Assembly (NCBI GenBank): GCA_030146225.1 | Contig: JASLCA010000285.1 | Coordinates: 1 to 31,530 of the forward strand | Source of the DNA: Sphingobacterium sp. | GTDB lineage: Bacteria > Bacteroidota > Bacteroidia > Sphingobacteriales > Sphingobacteriaceae | Direction: 5' to 3' | Length of the DNA stretch: 31,530 nucleotides | Shown here: positions 15,296-22,104 of the stretch, piece after piece | Layout of the letters: each line of letters starts with the position of its first letter | Numbering within the stretch: position 1 is the first letter of the stretch | Notes under the pieces: model-generated | What the model saw: the letters and a program-made list of their open reading frames with translations, nothing else | Told to the model about the DNA's origin: nothing | The model's database searches: none | Position numbers and translations under genes: made by a program

Positions 15296-16627
15296 TTATT
15301 TAACAAGTTTATCTAGTGCTTCTTCCACTTCGGCAAAGCCAAAGCCAGCCTTAACGGTAGCGAAAAGCTTTTCGATCTGCTCATTGCAGAGATTACCAAT
15401 ACTCCCTTCGTGGGTATGTGCGACCTCTTTAGAAGGCTTAAATTTCCCCTGATCAATGTCTAAACCGATCTGACGATAAGCCTCACGGAAAGGAACACCA
15501 CGCAACACCTCATTGTTAACCACCTCCACACTAAAGAGGTAATCATATTTTGGGTCATCCAAAATCTGCTCTTTAATCTGAATATTTTCCAACATATAGG
15601 TCGCAATCTCCAAGCAATCACTTAGGGATTGAAATGCAGGGAATAGATTCTCCTTCAGCAATTGCAGATCTCTGTGGTAGCCTGAAGGCAAGTTGGTCGT
15701 CATTAAGGCTATCTCATTGGGCAATGCCTGAATCTTATTACAGCGTGCACGTATTAATTCAAAGACATCCGGATTTTTCTTGTGCGGCATAATGCTGGAC
15801 CCCGTGGTAAGATGATCAGGGAAAGCTATAAAGCCAAAGTTCTGGTTTATAAACAAGCAGGCATCCATCGCAAACTTTGCTAAAGTTGCAGCTACTGAGC
15901 TCATAGCCTGCGCCAAGATACGCTCGGTCTTCCCACGGCCCATCTGCGCATAGACCACATTGTAGTTGAGATCCGCAAAGCCGAGAAGCTCTGTAGTCAT
16001 CGTACGATTTAAGGGAAAGGAAGAGCCATAACCAGCTGCCGAACCTAGTGGATTCTTGTTACAAACACGCCATGCAGCCTGTAGCAACTCCATGTCATCA
16101 ACCAAGCTCTCCGCATAGGCCCCAAACCACAAGCCAAAGGAGGAAGGCATCGCAATCTGTAGATGGGTGTAACCAGGCAATAACACATCCTTATGTTGAT
16201 TGCTCAGCTTTATCATTTGATTGAAAAGCTTTTCAATCTGACTCACCATATGTGCAATCTCCGCACGGAAGTACAATTTGAGATCCACCAACACCTGATC
16301 ATTGCGGGACCTGCCGGAATGAATTTTTTTACCAGCCTCCCCTACGCGCTGTGTCAACAGCATCTCGACCTGCGAATGCACATCTTCTACCGTATCTTCA
16401 ATAACAAAGTTTCCCGCTAGTACTTCCTGGTAAATGGCTTTTAATTCCTGTTGCACCAATACTAAGTCTTCATCGGAAAGCAGATCAATGCTATTGAGCA
16501 TACGCGTATGCGCTAAGGATCCTAATACATCTGCTGCTGCAAGCTGCAAATCCATTGCCCGGTCATTGCCTACCGTAAAAGACTCTACAAAGGAGTCCAC
16601 ATCAATATTTTTTTGCCAAATTTTCAT
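15296..16627 (-). CDS. argH: Argininosuccinate lyase
   Basis: Splits argininosuccinate into arginine and fumarate, the last step of arginine synthesis. I set the start at the ATG at 16627 (MKIWQKNIDVDSFVE), giving 443 residues; an in-frame start 14 codons earlier would lie upstream of the likely transcription start. Fumarase/aspartase superfamily motifs are present: GRSRNDQV, LPGYTHLQIAMPSSFG and the signature GSSIMPHKKNPD (residues 276-287) with the catalytic Ser in the flexible loop. The length is slightly under the roughly 460 of E. coli. It is not with argG and argC, which lie 13 kb away, so the arginine genes are split. It converges with galM. Confidence 0.96.
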   Translation of the reverse strand: MKIWQKNIDVDSFVESFTVGNDRAMDLQLAAADVLGSLAHTRMLNSIDLLSDEDLVLVQQELKAIYQEVLAGNFVIEDTVEDVHSQVEMLLTQRVGEAGKKIHSGRSRNDQVLVDLKLYFRAEIAHMVSQIEKLFNQMIKLSNQHKDVLLPGYTHLQIAMPSSFGLWFGAYAESLVDDMELLQAAWRVCNKNPLGSAAGYGSSFPLNRTMTTELLGFADLNYNVVYAQMGRGKTERILAQAMSSVAATLAKFAMDACLFINQNFGFIAFPDHLTTGSSIMPHKKNPDVFELIRARCNKIQALPNEIALMTTNLPSGYHRDLQLLKENLFPAFQSLSDCLEIATYMLENIQIKEQILDDPKYDYLFSVEVVNNEVLRGVPFREAYRQIGLDIDQGKFKPSKEVAHTHEGSIGNLCNEQIEKLFATVKAGFGFAEVEEALDKLVK

Positions 16628-16646
16628 GCCTATGGTTTTGTTGGTA

Positions 16647-16654
16647 CAAAAATA
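16647..16654 (-). promoter_or_regulatory. -7 promoter element of argH
   Basis: TATTTTTG on the minus strand, matching TAnnTTTG, 19 nt before the ATG at 16627. It supports that start. No clear -33 TTTG was found. Confidence 0.45.
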
Positions 16655-16841
16655 TTGATTCTTACACAATAAAGAGACTAATATCGGTTAAAGATTTTCA
16701 GCATAAAGATCCCGAATTAAACAGATATTGCTAAAAATAGGCATTTGCACAAATTCCCTATCCACCTAATCATCACAGACTATCTGCGTTTTTAAGCAGG
16801 AAACCCAATAAAAAAGTAAGCACTCACTTTTTTTTAAAATA

Positions 16842-16849
16842 TATCTTTG
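16842..16849 (+). promoter_or_regulatory. -7 promoter element in a gene-poor gap
   Basis: TATCTTTG, a perfect TAnnTTTG match, heading a region that ends in a strong terminator at 17030. No TTTG is present at the usual -33 distance; an A/T-rich inverted repeat (16810-16817 with 16826-16833) lies there instead. Confidence 0.5.
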
Positions 16850-16863
16850 CGTGAAAGCATTAT

Positions 16864-16992
16864 ATGTTTATGTTTGTAGTGTTAAGGGGAAAATGGAAGA
16901 ATAAAAAAATAGAGGACAGTGAGTTATTACTCACACTTTATTTGCCAAAAGTAAAAAAACTAAATTTGATAGACGAAGGTCTTAAAACTTGA
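16864..16992 (+). CDS. Possible 42-residue small protein, or a small RNA of about 200 nt
   Basis: Within the 517-nt interval between argH and rbfA, an ATG at 16864 opens a 42-codon frame (MFMFVVLRGKWKNKKIEDSE... ending DEGLKT). It sits between a perfect -7 promoter element at 16842 and an intrinsic terminator at 17030-17063, so this stretch is probably transcribed on its own. The predicted leader before the ATG is only about 8 nt. The peptide has a short hydrophobic start, a basic middle and an amphipathic second half. The same stretch also contains a small hairpin (GTGAGT/ACTCAC, 16919-16934) and a possible TTAAG/CTTAA long-range pairing, so a non-coding RNA is equally possible. I recognise neither. 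It does not contain the core motifs of RNase P RNA or tmRNA. Confidence 0.35.
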   Translation: MFMFVVLRGKWKNKKIEDSELLLTLYLPKVKKLNLIDEGLKT

Positions 16993-17029
16993 AAAAATAC
17001 GACTAACCATTTATAAACTAATTTTGTTC

Positions 17030-17063
17030 AAAAGCGTATCCGGACCTGTGATACGCTTTTTTG
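17030..17063 (+). terminator. Terminator of the orphan transcription unit upstream of rbfA
   Basis: An 11-bp stem (17030-17040 with 17050-17060), a 9-nt loop and a run of six T. It lies well upstream of the rbfA promoter and has no annotated gene before it on this strand. Confidence 0.85.
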
Positions 17064-17128
17064 TTGCCTAAAAACTTCGGATAATGGCAAAATTGCCGCA
17101 GACTGCAAACGATATCATGATTAATTAT

Positions 17129-17136
17129 TATATTTG
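17129..17136 (+). promoter_or_regulatory. -7 promoter element of rbfA
   Basis: TATATTTG, a perfect TAnnTTTG match, 44 nt before the ATG at 17181. It makes a GTG at 17145, which would lie at the transcription start, unlikely as initiator. Confidence 0.5.
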
Positions 17137-17180
17137 CTACTTAGGTGATTTTCAGAATCGCTAAAACAAATATAACAGCT

Positions 17181-17552
17181 ATGGGAACAGAAAGTAAGAG
17201 GCAGCAGCGATTCGCTGGGGTGATACAACAAGATCTAGCCGAACTTTTCCAACGTGAAGGAAATGAGTGGGCTCCAGGGGCATTCCTAACAGTGACAAAG
17301 GTAAGAGTAACACCAGATCTTGCTATTGCACGCGTTTATTTAAGTTTTCTTAACACCGCAACGGCAAAGGAAGACTTATTGCAGGTACGTAAAAAAACAA
17401 CAGAAATACGCTATAGATTGGGACAACGCATAAAGAATCAAGCACGGATTGTACCGCAGCTGGATTTCTTCTTGGATGACACCAATGAATATGTTGAGCA
17501 CATGGACAAATTGTTTGACGAGATTGCAAAAGAAACTAGACAACCAGACTAA
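17181..17552 (+). CDS. rbfA: 30S ribosome-binding factor RbfA
   Basis: A small KH-like RNA-binding protein that helps mature the 5' end of 16S rRNA and the 30S subunit, especially in the cold. With the ATG at 17181 the protein is 123 residues (MGTESKRQQRFAGVIQQDL), as expected for the family. Recognisable segments are RQQRFAGVIQQDLAELF, VTKVRVTPDLAIARVYLSF (the KH strand-helix region) and RIVPQLDFFLDDTNEYVEHMDKLFDEI near the end. It stands alone with its own promoter, and its stop codon lies inside the loop of a terminator hairpin. Confidence 0.94.
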   Translation: MGTESKRQQRFAGVIQQDLAELFQREGNEWAPGAFLTVTKVRVTPDLAIARVYLSFLNTATAKEDLLQVRKKTTEIRYRLGQRIKNQARIVPQLDFFLDDTNEYVEHMDKLFDEIAKETRQPD

Positions 17553-17567
17553 CAGTCTGGTTTTTTT
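17542..17567 (+). terminator. Terminator overlapping the rbfA stop codon
   Basis: A 9-bp stem (17542-17550 with 17554-17562), a 3-nt loop and T run to 17567. The TAA at 17550-17552 falls at the tip of the hairpin. Confidence 0.88.
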
Positions 17568-17583
17568 AGCTTAATTTTTTCCT

Positions 17584-18237
17584 ATGCCCTACGCCATAGC
17601 TGATCAACTAATTTTCCCACACCCTTCATTAGCAGATGCAGATGGCTTGCTGGGCATTGGGGGAGATCTCTCCCCGCAGCGGTTAATCCTTGCCTATCAG
17701 CATGGCATCTTCCCTTGGTTCTCCGAAGGGGATCCCATCTTATGGTACGCACCGCAGGAACGCTTTGTGCTGAAGCCCGAAGCACTTAAGATTAGCAAGA
17801 GCATGCGACAGTTTATGCGCAAGAGCAACTGGACCGTACATCGGAATAAAAACTTTGAACAAGTAATTAAGTGCTGTGCAGCCTTTGAACGCAAGGATCA
17901 AGATGGCACATGGATTACGAATGCTATGCAGGATGCCTACCTCAGATTGCATAAACTAGGCATTGCACATAGCTACGAAACCTACAATGAGCAAGGAGAG
18001 CTTATAGGCGGTCTTTATGGCGTAAAGGTGGGCAAGGTGTTTTGTGGTGAGAGCATGTTTGCAAAGGCGAGCAATGCTTCAAAACTGGCTTTTATTACAC
18101 TTGCACAAGAAGCTGATATCAGCCTTATCGATTGCCAAGTCTATACCGAGCATTTGGCATCCCTTGGCGCAGCCTTTATCCCGGGAGCACAGTATTATGC
18201 ATTATTACAACAACAAGATATAAGCGATGTCCTATAA
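17584..18237 (+). CDS. aat: Leucyl/phenylalanyl-tRNA-protein transferase
   Basis: Aat adds Leu or Phe from charged tRNA to the N-terminus of proteins that begin with Arg or Lys, marking them for ClpAP degradation (N-end rule). The 217-residue protein has the family opening FPHPSLADADGLLGIGGDLSPQRLILAYQHGIFPWF and WYAPQERFVL, then the GNAT-like core with DGTWITNAMQDAYLRLH, GGLYGVKVGKVFCGESMF and IDCQVYTEHLASLGA. Key regions are complete. The start follows the rbfA terminator by only 16 nt. Its last 11 bases overlap the start of the next gene in another frame, so the two are probably translationally coupled. Confidence 0.95.
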   Translation: MPYAIADQLIFPHPSLADADGLLGIGGDLSPQRLILAYQHGIFPWFSEGDPILWYAPQERFVLKPEALKISKSMRQFMRKSNWTVHRNKNFEQVIKCCAAFERKDQDGTWITNAMQDAYLRLHKLGIAHSYETYNEQGELIGGLYGVKVGKVFCGESMFAKASNASKLAFITLAQEADISLIDCQVYTEHLASLGAAFIPGAQYYALLQQQDISDVL

Positions 18238-19303
18238 AGAGCATTTTGAGATTCCCGAGGGATGGATATTTATGAATACCCCAGGCAATGGCTTATTGCC
18301 AAAGCAGCTGATATCCTGGCGAGCGCAACGCGAACAGGAGTTCTTTAATCCAGCAGGCAACCTACGCGAACAGCAACCTGCTTTTATACAGGGCGTCCGG
18401 GAAACCCTGGCCAACTTTTTTGGGAGCAGTGCCGAGCAGGTCTATTGCACGCCAAATTTCTCATTTGGCTTTAATGTGCTGCTGGATGGACTGCCCAAGC
18501 GCTGTAAGTTCTTACTGATCGAAGGAGACTACCCCTCCCTAAACTATCCTATTATTAGTAGGGGCTTTTCCTACAGCAGTGTCCCCCTTAGCGAAAGACT
18601 CGAAGCAGATATATGGGAGCAACTACAGCTGGAATGTCCAGATGTGCTAGCCATTAGCATTGTGCAATACATCACAGGCTTAAAGATAGACCTAAACTTT
18701 ATTAAAAAAGTCAAGGCGGCTTTCCCCTCCTTACTAATTATAGGCGATGGCACCCAATATTTCGGAACGGAACCTTTTTCTTTCCCTACATCTGGCTTCG
18801 ATGCAATAGGCGGAAGTGGTTACAAATGGCTGATGGCAGGCTTTGGCAATGGCTTTATACTTAGCAACAAGCGCTTACAAAATATACTATATGCGGAAGC
18901 TCAGCAAAAAGCTAAACCGCAAGAGGCCATGTGGAGTAACAAAACAATATTGCATACCTATTTTGAGCCTGGACATCAGGATACACTTAGTCACGGCAGT
19001 CTCCAGCAATCCCTACGATTTATAGAAAATATTGGCTTGGAGGCTATTGCGCAGCAGCTGCAAGCCACAAGCCAATATGCGCATGCTGAATTACAAAAGC
19101 GCGGTCTCTTATTGGATATTATTGCAAATCGAACTAATAAGTCTGCTATCCTTAATATACAGCTCGATCCCAGCTGCTACCCCATCTTAATGGCGCAGCG
19201 GATACAATGCTTTCCGAGGGGCACCGGCATTCGGATTGGCTTACATATCTACAATGACAAGCAGGATGTAGACCGACTTTTACAGCTTATTGACAACCTT
19301 TAA
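18227..19303 (+). CDS. Class V aminotransferase-like PLP enzyme of unknown specificity
   Basis: A 358-residue fold-type I PLP protein of the class V group (NifS/SufS, isopenicillin N epimerase and kynureninase relatives). The probable Schiff-base lysine is Lys200 in GGSGYKWLMAGFG, the PLP-ring aspartate lies in IIGDGTQYFG, and the phosphate-binding region includes YCTPNFSFGFN. The C-terminal small domain ends with RGTGIRIGLHIYNDKQDVDRLLQLI. The conserved cysteine of desulfurases is not obvious, and lengths near 360 are shorter than typical kynureninase, so the substrate is unclear. It overlaps aat by 11 nt and the DUF2027 gene starts 11 nt after it, so the three form one unit. A link to amino-acid or N-terminal metabolism is inference. 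Confidence 0.85.
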   Translation: MSYKEHFEIPEGWIFMNTPGNGLLPKQLISWRAQREQEFFNPAGNLREQQPAFIQGVRETLANFFGSSAEQVYCTPNFSFGFNVLLDGLPKRCKFLLIEGDYPSLNYPIISRGFSYSSVPLSERLEADIWEQLQLECPDVLAISIVQYITGLKIDLNFIKKVKAAFPSLLIIGDGTQYFGTEPFSFPTSGFDAIGGSGYKWLMAGFGNGFILSNKRLQNILYAEAQQKAKPQEAMWSNKTILHTYFEPGHQDTLSHGSLQQSLRFIENIGLEAIAQQLQATSQYAHAELQKRGLLLDIIANRTNKSAILNIQLDPSCYPILMAQRIQCFPRGTGIRIGLHIYNDKQDVDRLLQLIDNL

Positions 19304-19314
19304 AACAACGAAAC

Positions 19315-19974
19315 ATGAAATATAAAATTGGAGATTTAGTCCGCTTTGTGGACGAGCCTATTGAAGGCCATATTACCTCTTTCCAAGCCAATGACATTGT
19401 GGGCGTAACCGATGAATCCGGCTTTGAGATACCAGTTCCCTTGAGCAAGATTACCTTAGTTCATGGGAATATGAAGCGTGCAGATGATGATTTGACAGCA
19501 AGCACTGCGCCAAGCGCAGCTGCCTCTAACCTGCCCTTTGTGGCAAGAGGAATATTCTTCGCTGTGGAAGGCGAACAGAAGGATGGTTTAGCAAAGTTCT
19601 TTATCGTTAATCACAGCTCTTATGACCTCTTGGTCAGTATAGCTGAGACATCAGGCACAAAAAGAACAGGGGTCTTTGCAGAGAAAATCTTAAGTCAGGA
19701 TTACCTGCAATTTTACTCCGCAAACTTTAGCAACCTGGGCAAATGGCCAACCTTTCAGATCCAAATCTTAAGGCATAGCAAAAGCCCACAGCAGCCTAGC
19801 GAACCCCTAGACAAGGAGTTTCGGGTCAAGCCTATGGACCTCATCAACTCCAAGGAGCTGGATGAGATTATGGAAACCAAGGTATGGCGCTTTGAATTGG
19901 ACAAGCCAGCGGAAAATATTGGTATCAACAAGCTGAAGGATCATTTTATCTCACACAGGCCTAATAAGAAATAA
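19315..19974 (+). CDS. DUF2027-type protein lacking the usual Smr domain
   Basis: A 219-residue protein. Residues 1-55 (YKIGDLVRFVDEPIEGHITS...VGVTDESGFEIPVPLSKI) form a small KOW/Tudor-like beta barrel, and the following roughly 150 residues (ARGIFFAVEGEQ...KFFIVNHSSYDLLVSIAE...QFYSANFSNLGKWPTFQIQIL) resemble the DUF2027 domain. In most Bacteroidota proteins of this type known to me, a C-terminal Smr (MutS2-like nuclease) domain follows; here the protein ends after DHFISHRPNKK, directly at a strong terminator, so there is no hidden extension. No catalytic residues are apparent, so a binding or adaptor role is more plausible than an enzyme. It is co-transcribed with the aminotransferase-like gene. 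Confidence 0.85.
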   Translation: MKYKIGDLVRFVDEPIEGHITSFQANDIVGVTDESGFEIPVPLSKITLVHGNMKRADDDLTASTAPSAAASNLPFVARGIFFAVEGEQKDGLAKFFIVNHSSYDLLVSIAETSGTKRTGVFAEKILSQDYLQFYSANFSNLGKWPTFQIQILRHSKSPQQPSEPLDKEFRVKPMDLINSKELDEIMETKVWRFELDKPAENIGINKLKDHFISHRPNKK

Positions 19975-20002
19975 AAAAAGCGGAGAATTCTCCGCTTTTT
20001 TT
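19973..20002. terminator. Bidirectional terminator joining two stop codons
   Basis: A perfect 30-base palindrome (centre between 19987 and 19988) with a run of seven A before and seven T after. It overlaps the last base pairs of the DUF2027 gene and the TAA of the convergent membrane protein gene. Confidence 0.95.
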
Positions 20003-20411
20003 ATTGCTCTTCATTGCTTAACGGACGCATCTGCTTCACGCTGACAACCATAATAATGGCTGCGAGGAATAAGAAGAACCAACCCCATTTGAGGTGGAGC
20101 GTCTTTCCCAACAAGCCATCCACAAGCTTCATCCCAAAGTAATTATTAATCTTAAAGTAAACTGCCCCAAAGCCCAAAACGCACCATGCTAGAAACAGGC
20201 GGCTAGCCCAGGTATAGAAAGATACTTTGCGTAGGAAAAAGGCAAATACACAAAGCCCTAAAATCCCATAAGTAATAACAAACAAGCCTATATCCGTCTG
20301 ATACAGATTCCAGTTGCCTTTGATAGGCACTTTCAGAAAGGGTAAAAATATAGGCGCCAAGCCAGCCATAGCCATGCCTACCAATGCAAAAGGTTTCCTT
20401 AAGATATACAT
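20001..20411 (-). CDS. Four-helix membrane protein of unknown function
   Basis: A 136-residue protein with four hydrophobic segments (about residues 8-25, 42-60, 65-82 and 110-126), short polar loops, and a charged C-terminus (QMRPLSNEEQ). The third to fourth segment gap contains FGAVYFKINNYFGMKLVDG. No conserved catalytic motif is visible and I do not recognise the family. It is the only gene of its own transcript, with a promoter just upstream and a palindromic terminator at its stop. Its role is unknown. Confidence 0.8.
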   Translation of the reverse strand: MYILRKPFALVGMAMAGLAPIFLPFLKVPIKGNWNLYQTDIGLFVITYGILGLCVFAFFLRKVSFYTWASRLFLAWCVLGFGAVYFKINNYFGMKLVDGLLGKTLHLKWGWFFLFLAAIIMVVSVKQMRPLSNEEQ

Positions 20412-20427
20412 ACCGGTAATTTTAATG

Positions 20428-20458
20428 CAAATGTTCGATTTTTTTCGTTAGTATCAAA
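20428..20458 (-). promoter_or_regulatory. Promoter of the four-helix membrane protein gene
   Basis: On the minus strand TTTG (20455-20458) is followed after exactly 19 nt by AACATTTG (20428-20435), one mismatch from TAnnTTTG. The predicted start is about 13 nt before the ATG at 20411. Confidence 0.6.
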
Positions 20459-20471
20459 CTTAAATATAGCA

Positions 20472-20503
20472 TAAAAAAACATCCTAAGCTGTTTAGGATG
20501 TTG
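20472..20503 (-). terminator. Terminator of the PHP-domain gene
   Basis: A 9-bp stem (20479-20487 with 20493-20501) with a 5-nt loop. On the minus strand it is followed by the T run from 20479 down to 20472. Confidence 0.85.
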
Positions 20504-20528
20504 TTTATTAGGCTAGAGTAGGCAACGG

Positions 20529-21677
20529 CTACTTCAGACGGAAATCCACCTGCAAATGCTTGTCACTACGTATATAGGTAGAGACCACATCATAGGAGAT
20601 AATAGCTTCACCCGCTGGTACAGTAACAATCTGAGAAGAGGCGGGGTACAAGATCAGCTTCTCGGTTGCCTTCCCTTTCTTCAGTACAAGCTCAAAGTAT
20701 AAGTCCGATTTATTAATCAGCTCATACGAGCGAGTAGCTGCTCCCTTCGCATTTTTCTTCGTGTAGAAGGAATCGCTTAAGGATACGCAGGCCTCAAATA
20801 GATCCCTTACATGCTGCTCCTTGCCAAAGAGATACTTACTAGACCAAGCCACTGTACGCCCTGCATCCAAGGCTTCACGAATGCTTTCCGCAGAACGGTT
20901 TTCTGCCAGCACTAGCGTCATCGTACGGTGAATGCCTGTTTGCTCAAGGGCATACTCATGGGCGATAAGGTTATGAATATCAGTATTCCCAATCACAGTT
21001 AAGTTGCGGTCTAATGCCCAGTCCAATGCCTTTTTATGAAAGCCAAAGCCGTTGACTACCTCAATCCCATGAAGCTTCTTCTCTTGATACATCTTCTCTA
21101 CAAAGGGGATCCATTCATAAGAGCCAGGAACCTGCGTTTCCTTCCATCCAGGATGATTCCAAAAGATAAAGGCATTTTGATCCGCCACCGCTTGAATCGC
21201 TTTTTCATCCAATGAATTGCCCTTACGGTCTACAACCAGATTGCGATCATCAGAAATAAACAAGGCATTAAAATGTCCAGGCGGCGTATCCCTTGTAACC
21301 TCCGTGCCTTTAATTAAAAGCAGGTTATGAGCCGCTGCTAAATCCTTAGCAAGCTCATATGAACGTAGGTTTCCCGGCTTTACATCATCCTGATGTGGGG
21401 TATACTCCACATGCTCAGTAAAGGCAAAGGCGTCTAGGCCCTCCTTCCACGCTTCTTGAACACGTACATTGGGCCATACATGACCATCCGTAAATACCGT
21501 ATGCATATGGAAGTCACACTTTAAAACTTGATAGCCATTGACCGCAGGTATATGAATAATGTCCCTTTTCTTAGGGTACCGAAATTCATCTAAACGCATA
21601 ACTTCAGATTGAACTTGAGCAGTAGCAAAAGCTAGACTCAATCCGACTAGGGATAATAAGGCAATTGTCTTCTTCAT
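20529..21677 (-). CDS. Exported PHP-domain metal-dependent phosphoesterase
   Basis: A 382-residue protein with a cleavable signal peptide (MKKTIALLSLVGLSLAFATA), so it works outside the cytoplasm. The PHP metal sites are intact: HMH (His57, His59), TEHVE, GTEVTR, FWNHPGW and NTDIHNL. After the roughly 260-residue catalytic domain comes a beta-rich C-terminal region of about 110 residues. Bacteroidota proteins with this exact architecture are, as I recall, annotated after the Sphingobium Sb-PDE enzyme that cleaves organophosphate diesters; the natural substrate here is unknown. It stands alone between promoter and terminator. Confidence 0.9.
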   Translation of the reverse strand: MKKTIALLSLVGLSLAFATAQVQSEVMRLDEFRYPKKRDIIHIPAVNGYQVLKCDFHMHTVFTDGHVWPNVRVQEAWKEGLDAFAFTEHVEYTPHQDDVKPGNLRSYELAKDLAAAHNLLLIKGTEVTRDTPPGHFNALFISDDRNLVVDRKGNSLDEKAIQAVADQNAFIFWNHPGWKETQVPGSYEWIPFVEKMYQEKKLHGIEVVNGFGFHKKALDWALDRNLTVIGNTDIHNLIAHEYALEQTGIHRTMTLVLAENRSAESIREALDAGRTVAWSSKYLFGKEQHVRDLFEACVSLSDSFYTKKNAKGAATRSYELINKSDLYFELVLKKGKATEKLILYPASSQIVTVPAGEAIISYDVVSTYIRSDKHLQVDFRLK

Positions 21678-21696
21678 GATTGGATTAATAATAACG

Positions 21697-21704
21697 CAAA
21701 ACTA
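21697..21704 (-). promoter_or_regulatory. -7 promoter element of the PHP-domain gene
   Basis: TAGTTTTG on the minus strand, a perfect TAnnTTTG, 19 nt before the ATG at 21677. No consensus -33 was found. Confidence 0.45.
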
Positions 21705-21892
21705 AGCGCTTCATATAAACTACTTGTTAACCCATTGTTGCTAATTTCTTAATATTTAAGAAATCAAATAAATAATTAAGTTAAAAGGAAGCCATCTACA
21801 CTTTAAAGCAGGATATTTTTAGTCATTTTCAAAGTTTTCAGGCCAAAACAGGCCTAATTCCTAAAATAAAAGCCTTAACTTTAACCAAAGGC

Positions 21893-21942
21893 AGGTGATC
21901 CTTATCATATAAAGCCGTTTTAATTAATGATTGTAATCACCT
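21893..21942. repeat. Imperfect inverted repeat upstream of hemA
   Basis: The 427-nt A+T-rich gap between the PHP gene and hemA (21678-22104) contains AGGTGATCCTTATCAT (21893-21908) and its imperfect complement (21927-21942); 12 of 16 positions pair. It could be a regulator site or part of an RNA structure about 160 nt before hemA. Apart from this and the promoter elements, I see nothing else in the gap. Confidence 0.4.
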
Positions 21943-22065
21943 TTACAGGAAGTTGTATTTTCAACTAATTGAAAAACAATTGATTACAGAAATAAAAAGC
22001 TATTTATAATCGTTCTAAATTCACTCTAGTGACAGATTTTTGACATTATACCAATGCTTTTGATT

Positions 22066-22073
22066 TACCTTTG
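22066..22073 (+). promoter_or_regulatory. -7 promoter element of hemA
   Basis: TACCTTTG matches TAnnTTTG. A TTTG at 22039-22042 lies 23 nt away, longer than the usual spacer. The TTG start of hemA follows by 31 nt. Confidence 0.5.
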
Positions 22074-22104
22074 TCGTGGTAATATTATTGAGCAAGATTA
22101 GACT

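Noticed and set aside
16628..16669. Extended argH start (14 extra residues)
   Set aside because: The -7 element at 16647-16654 lies inside this stretch, so it would be upstream of the transcript start.
16842..17063. RNase P RNA, tmRNA or a riboswitch
   Set aside because: The region is too short and lacks the conserved core motifs; it ends in a terminator well before rbfA with its own promoter.
17145..17180. GTG start for rbfA
   Set aside because: It would coincide with the predicted transcription start, and the ATG at 17181 gives the normal RbfA N-terminus and length.
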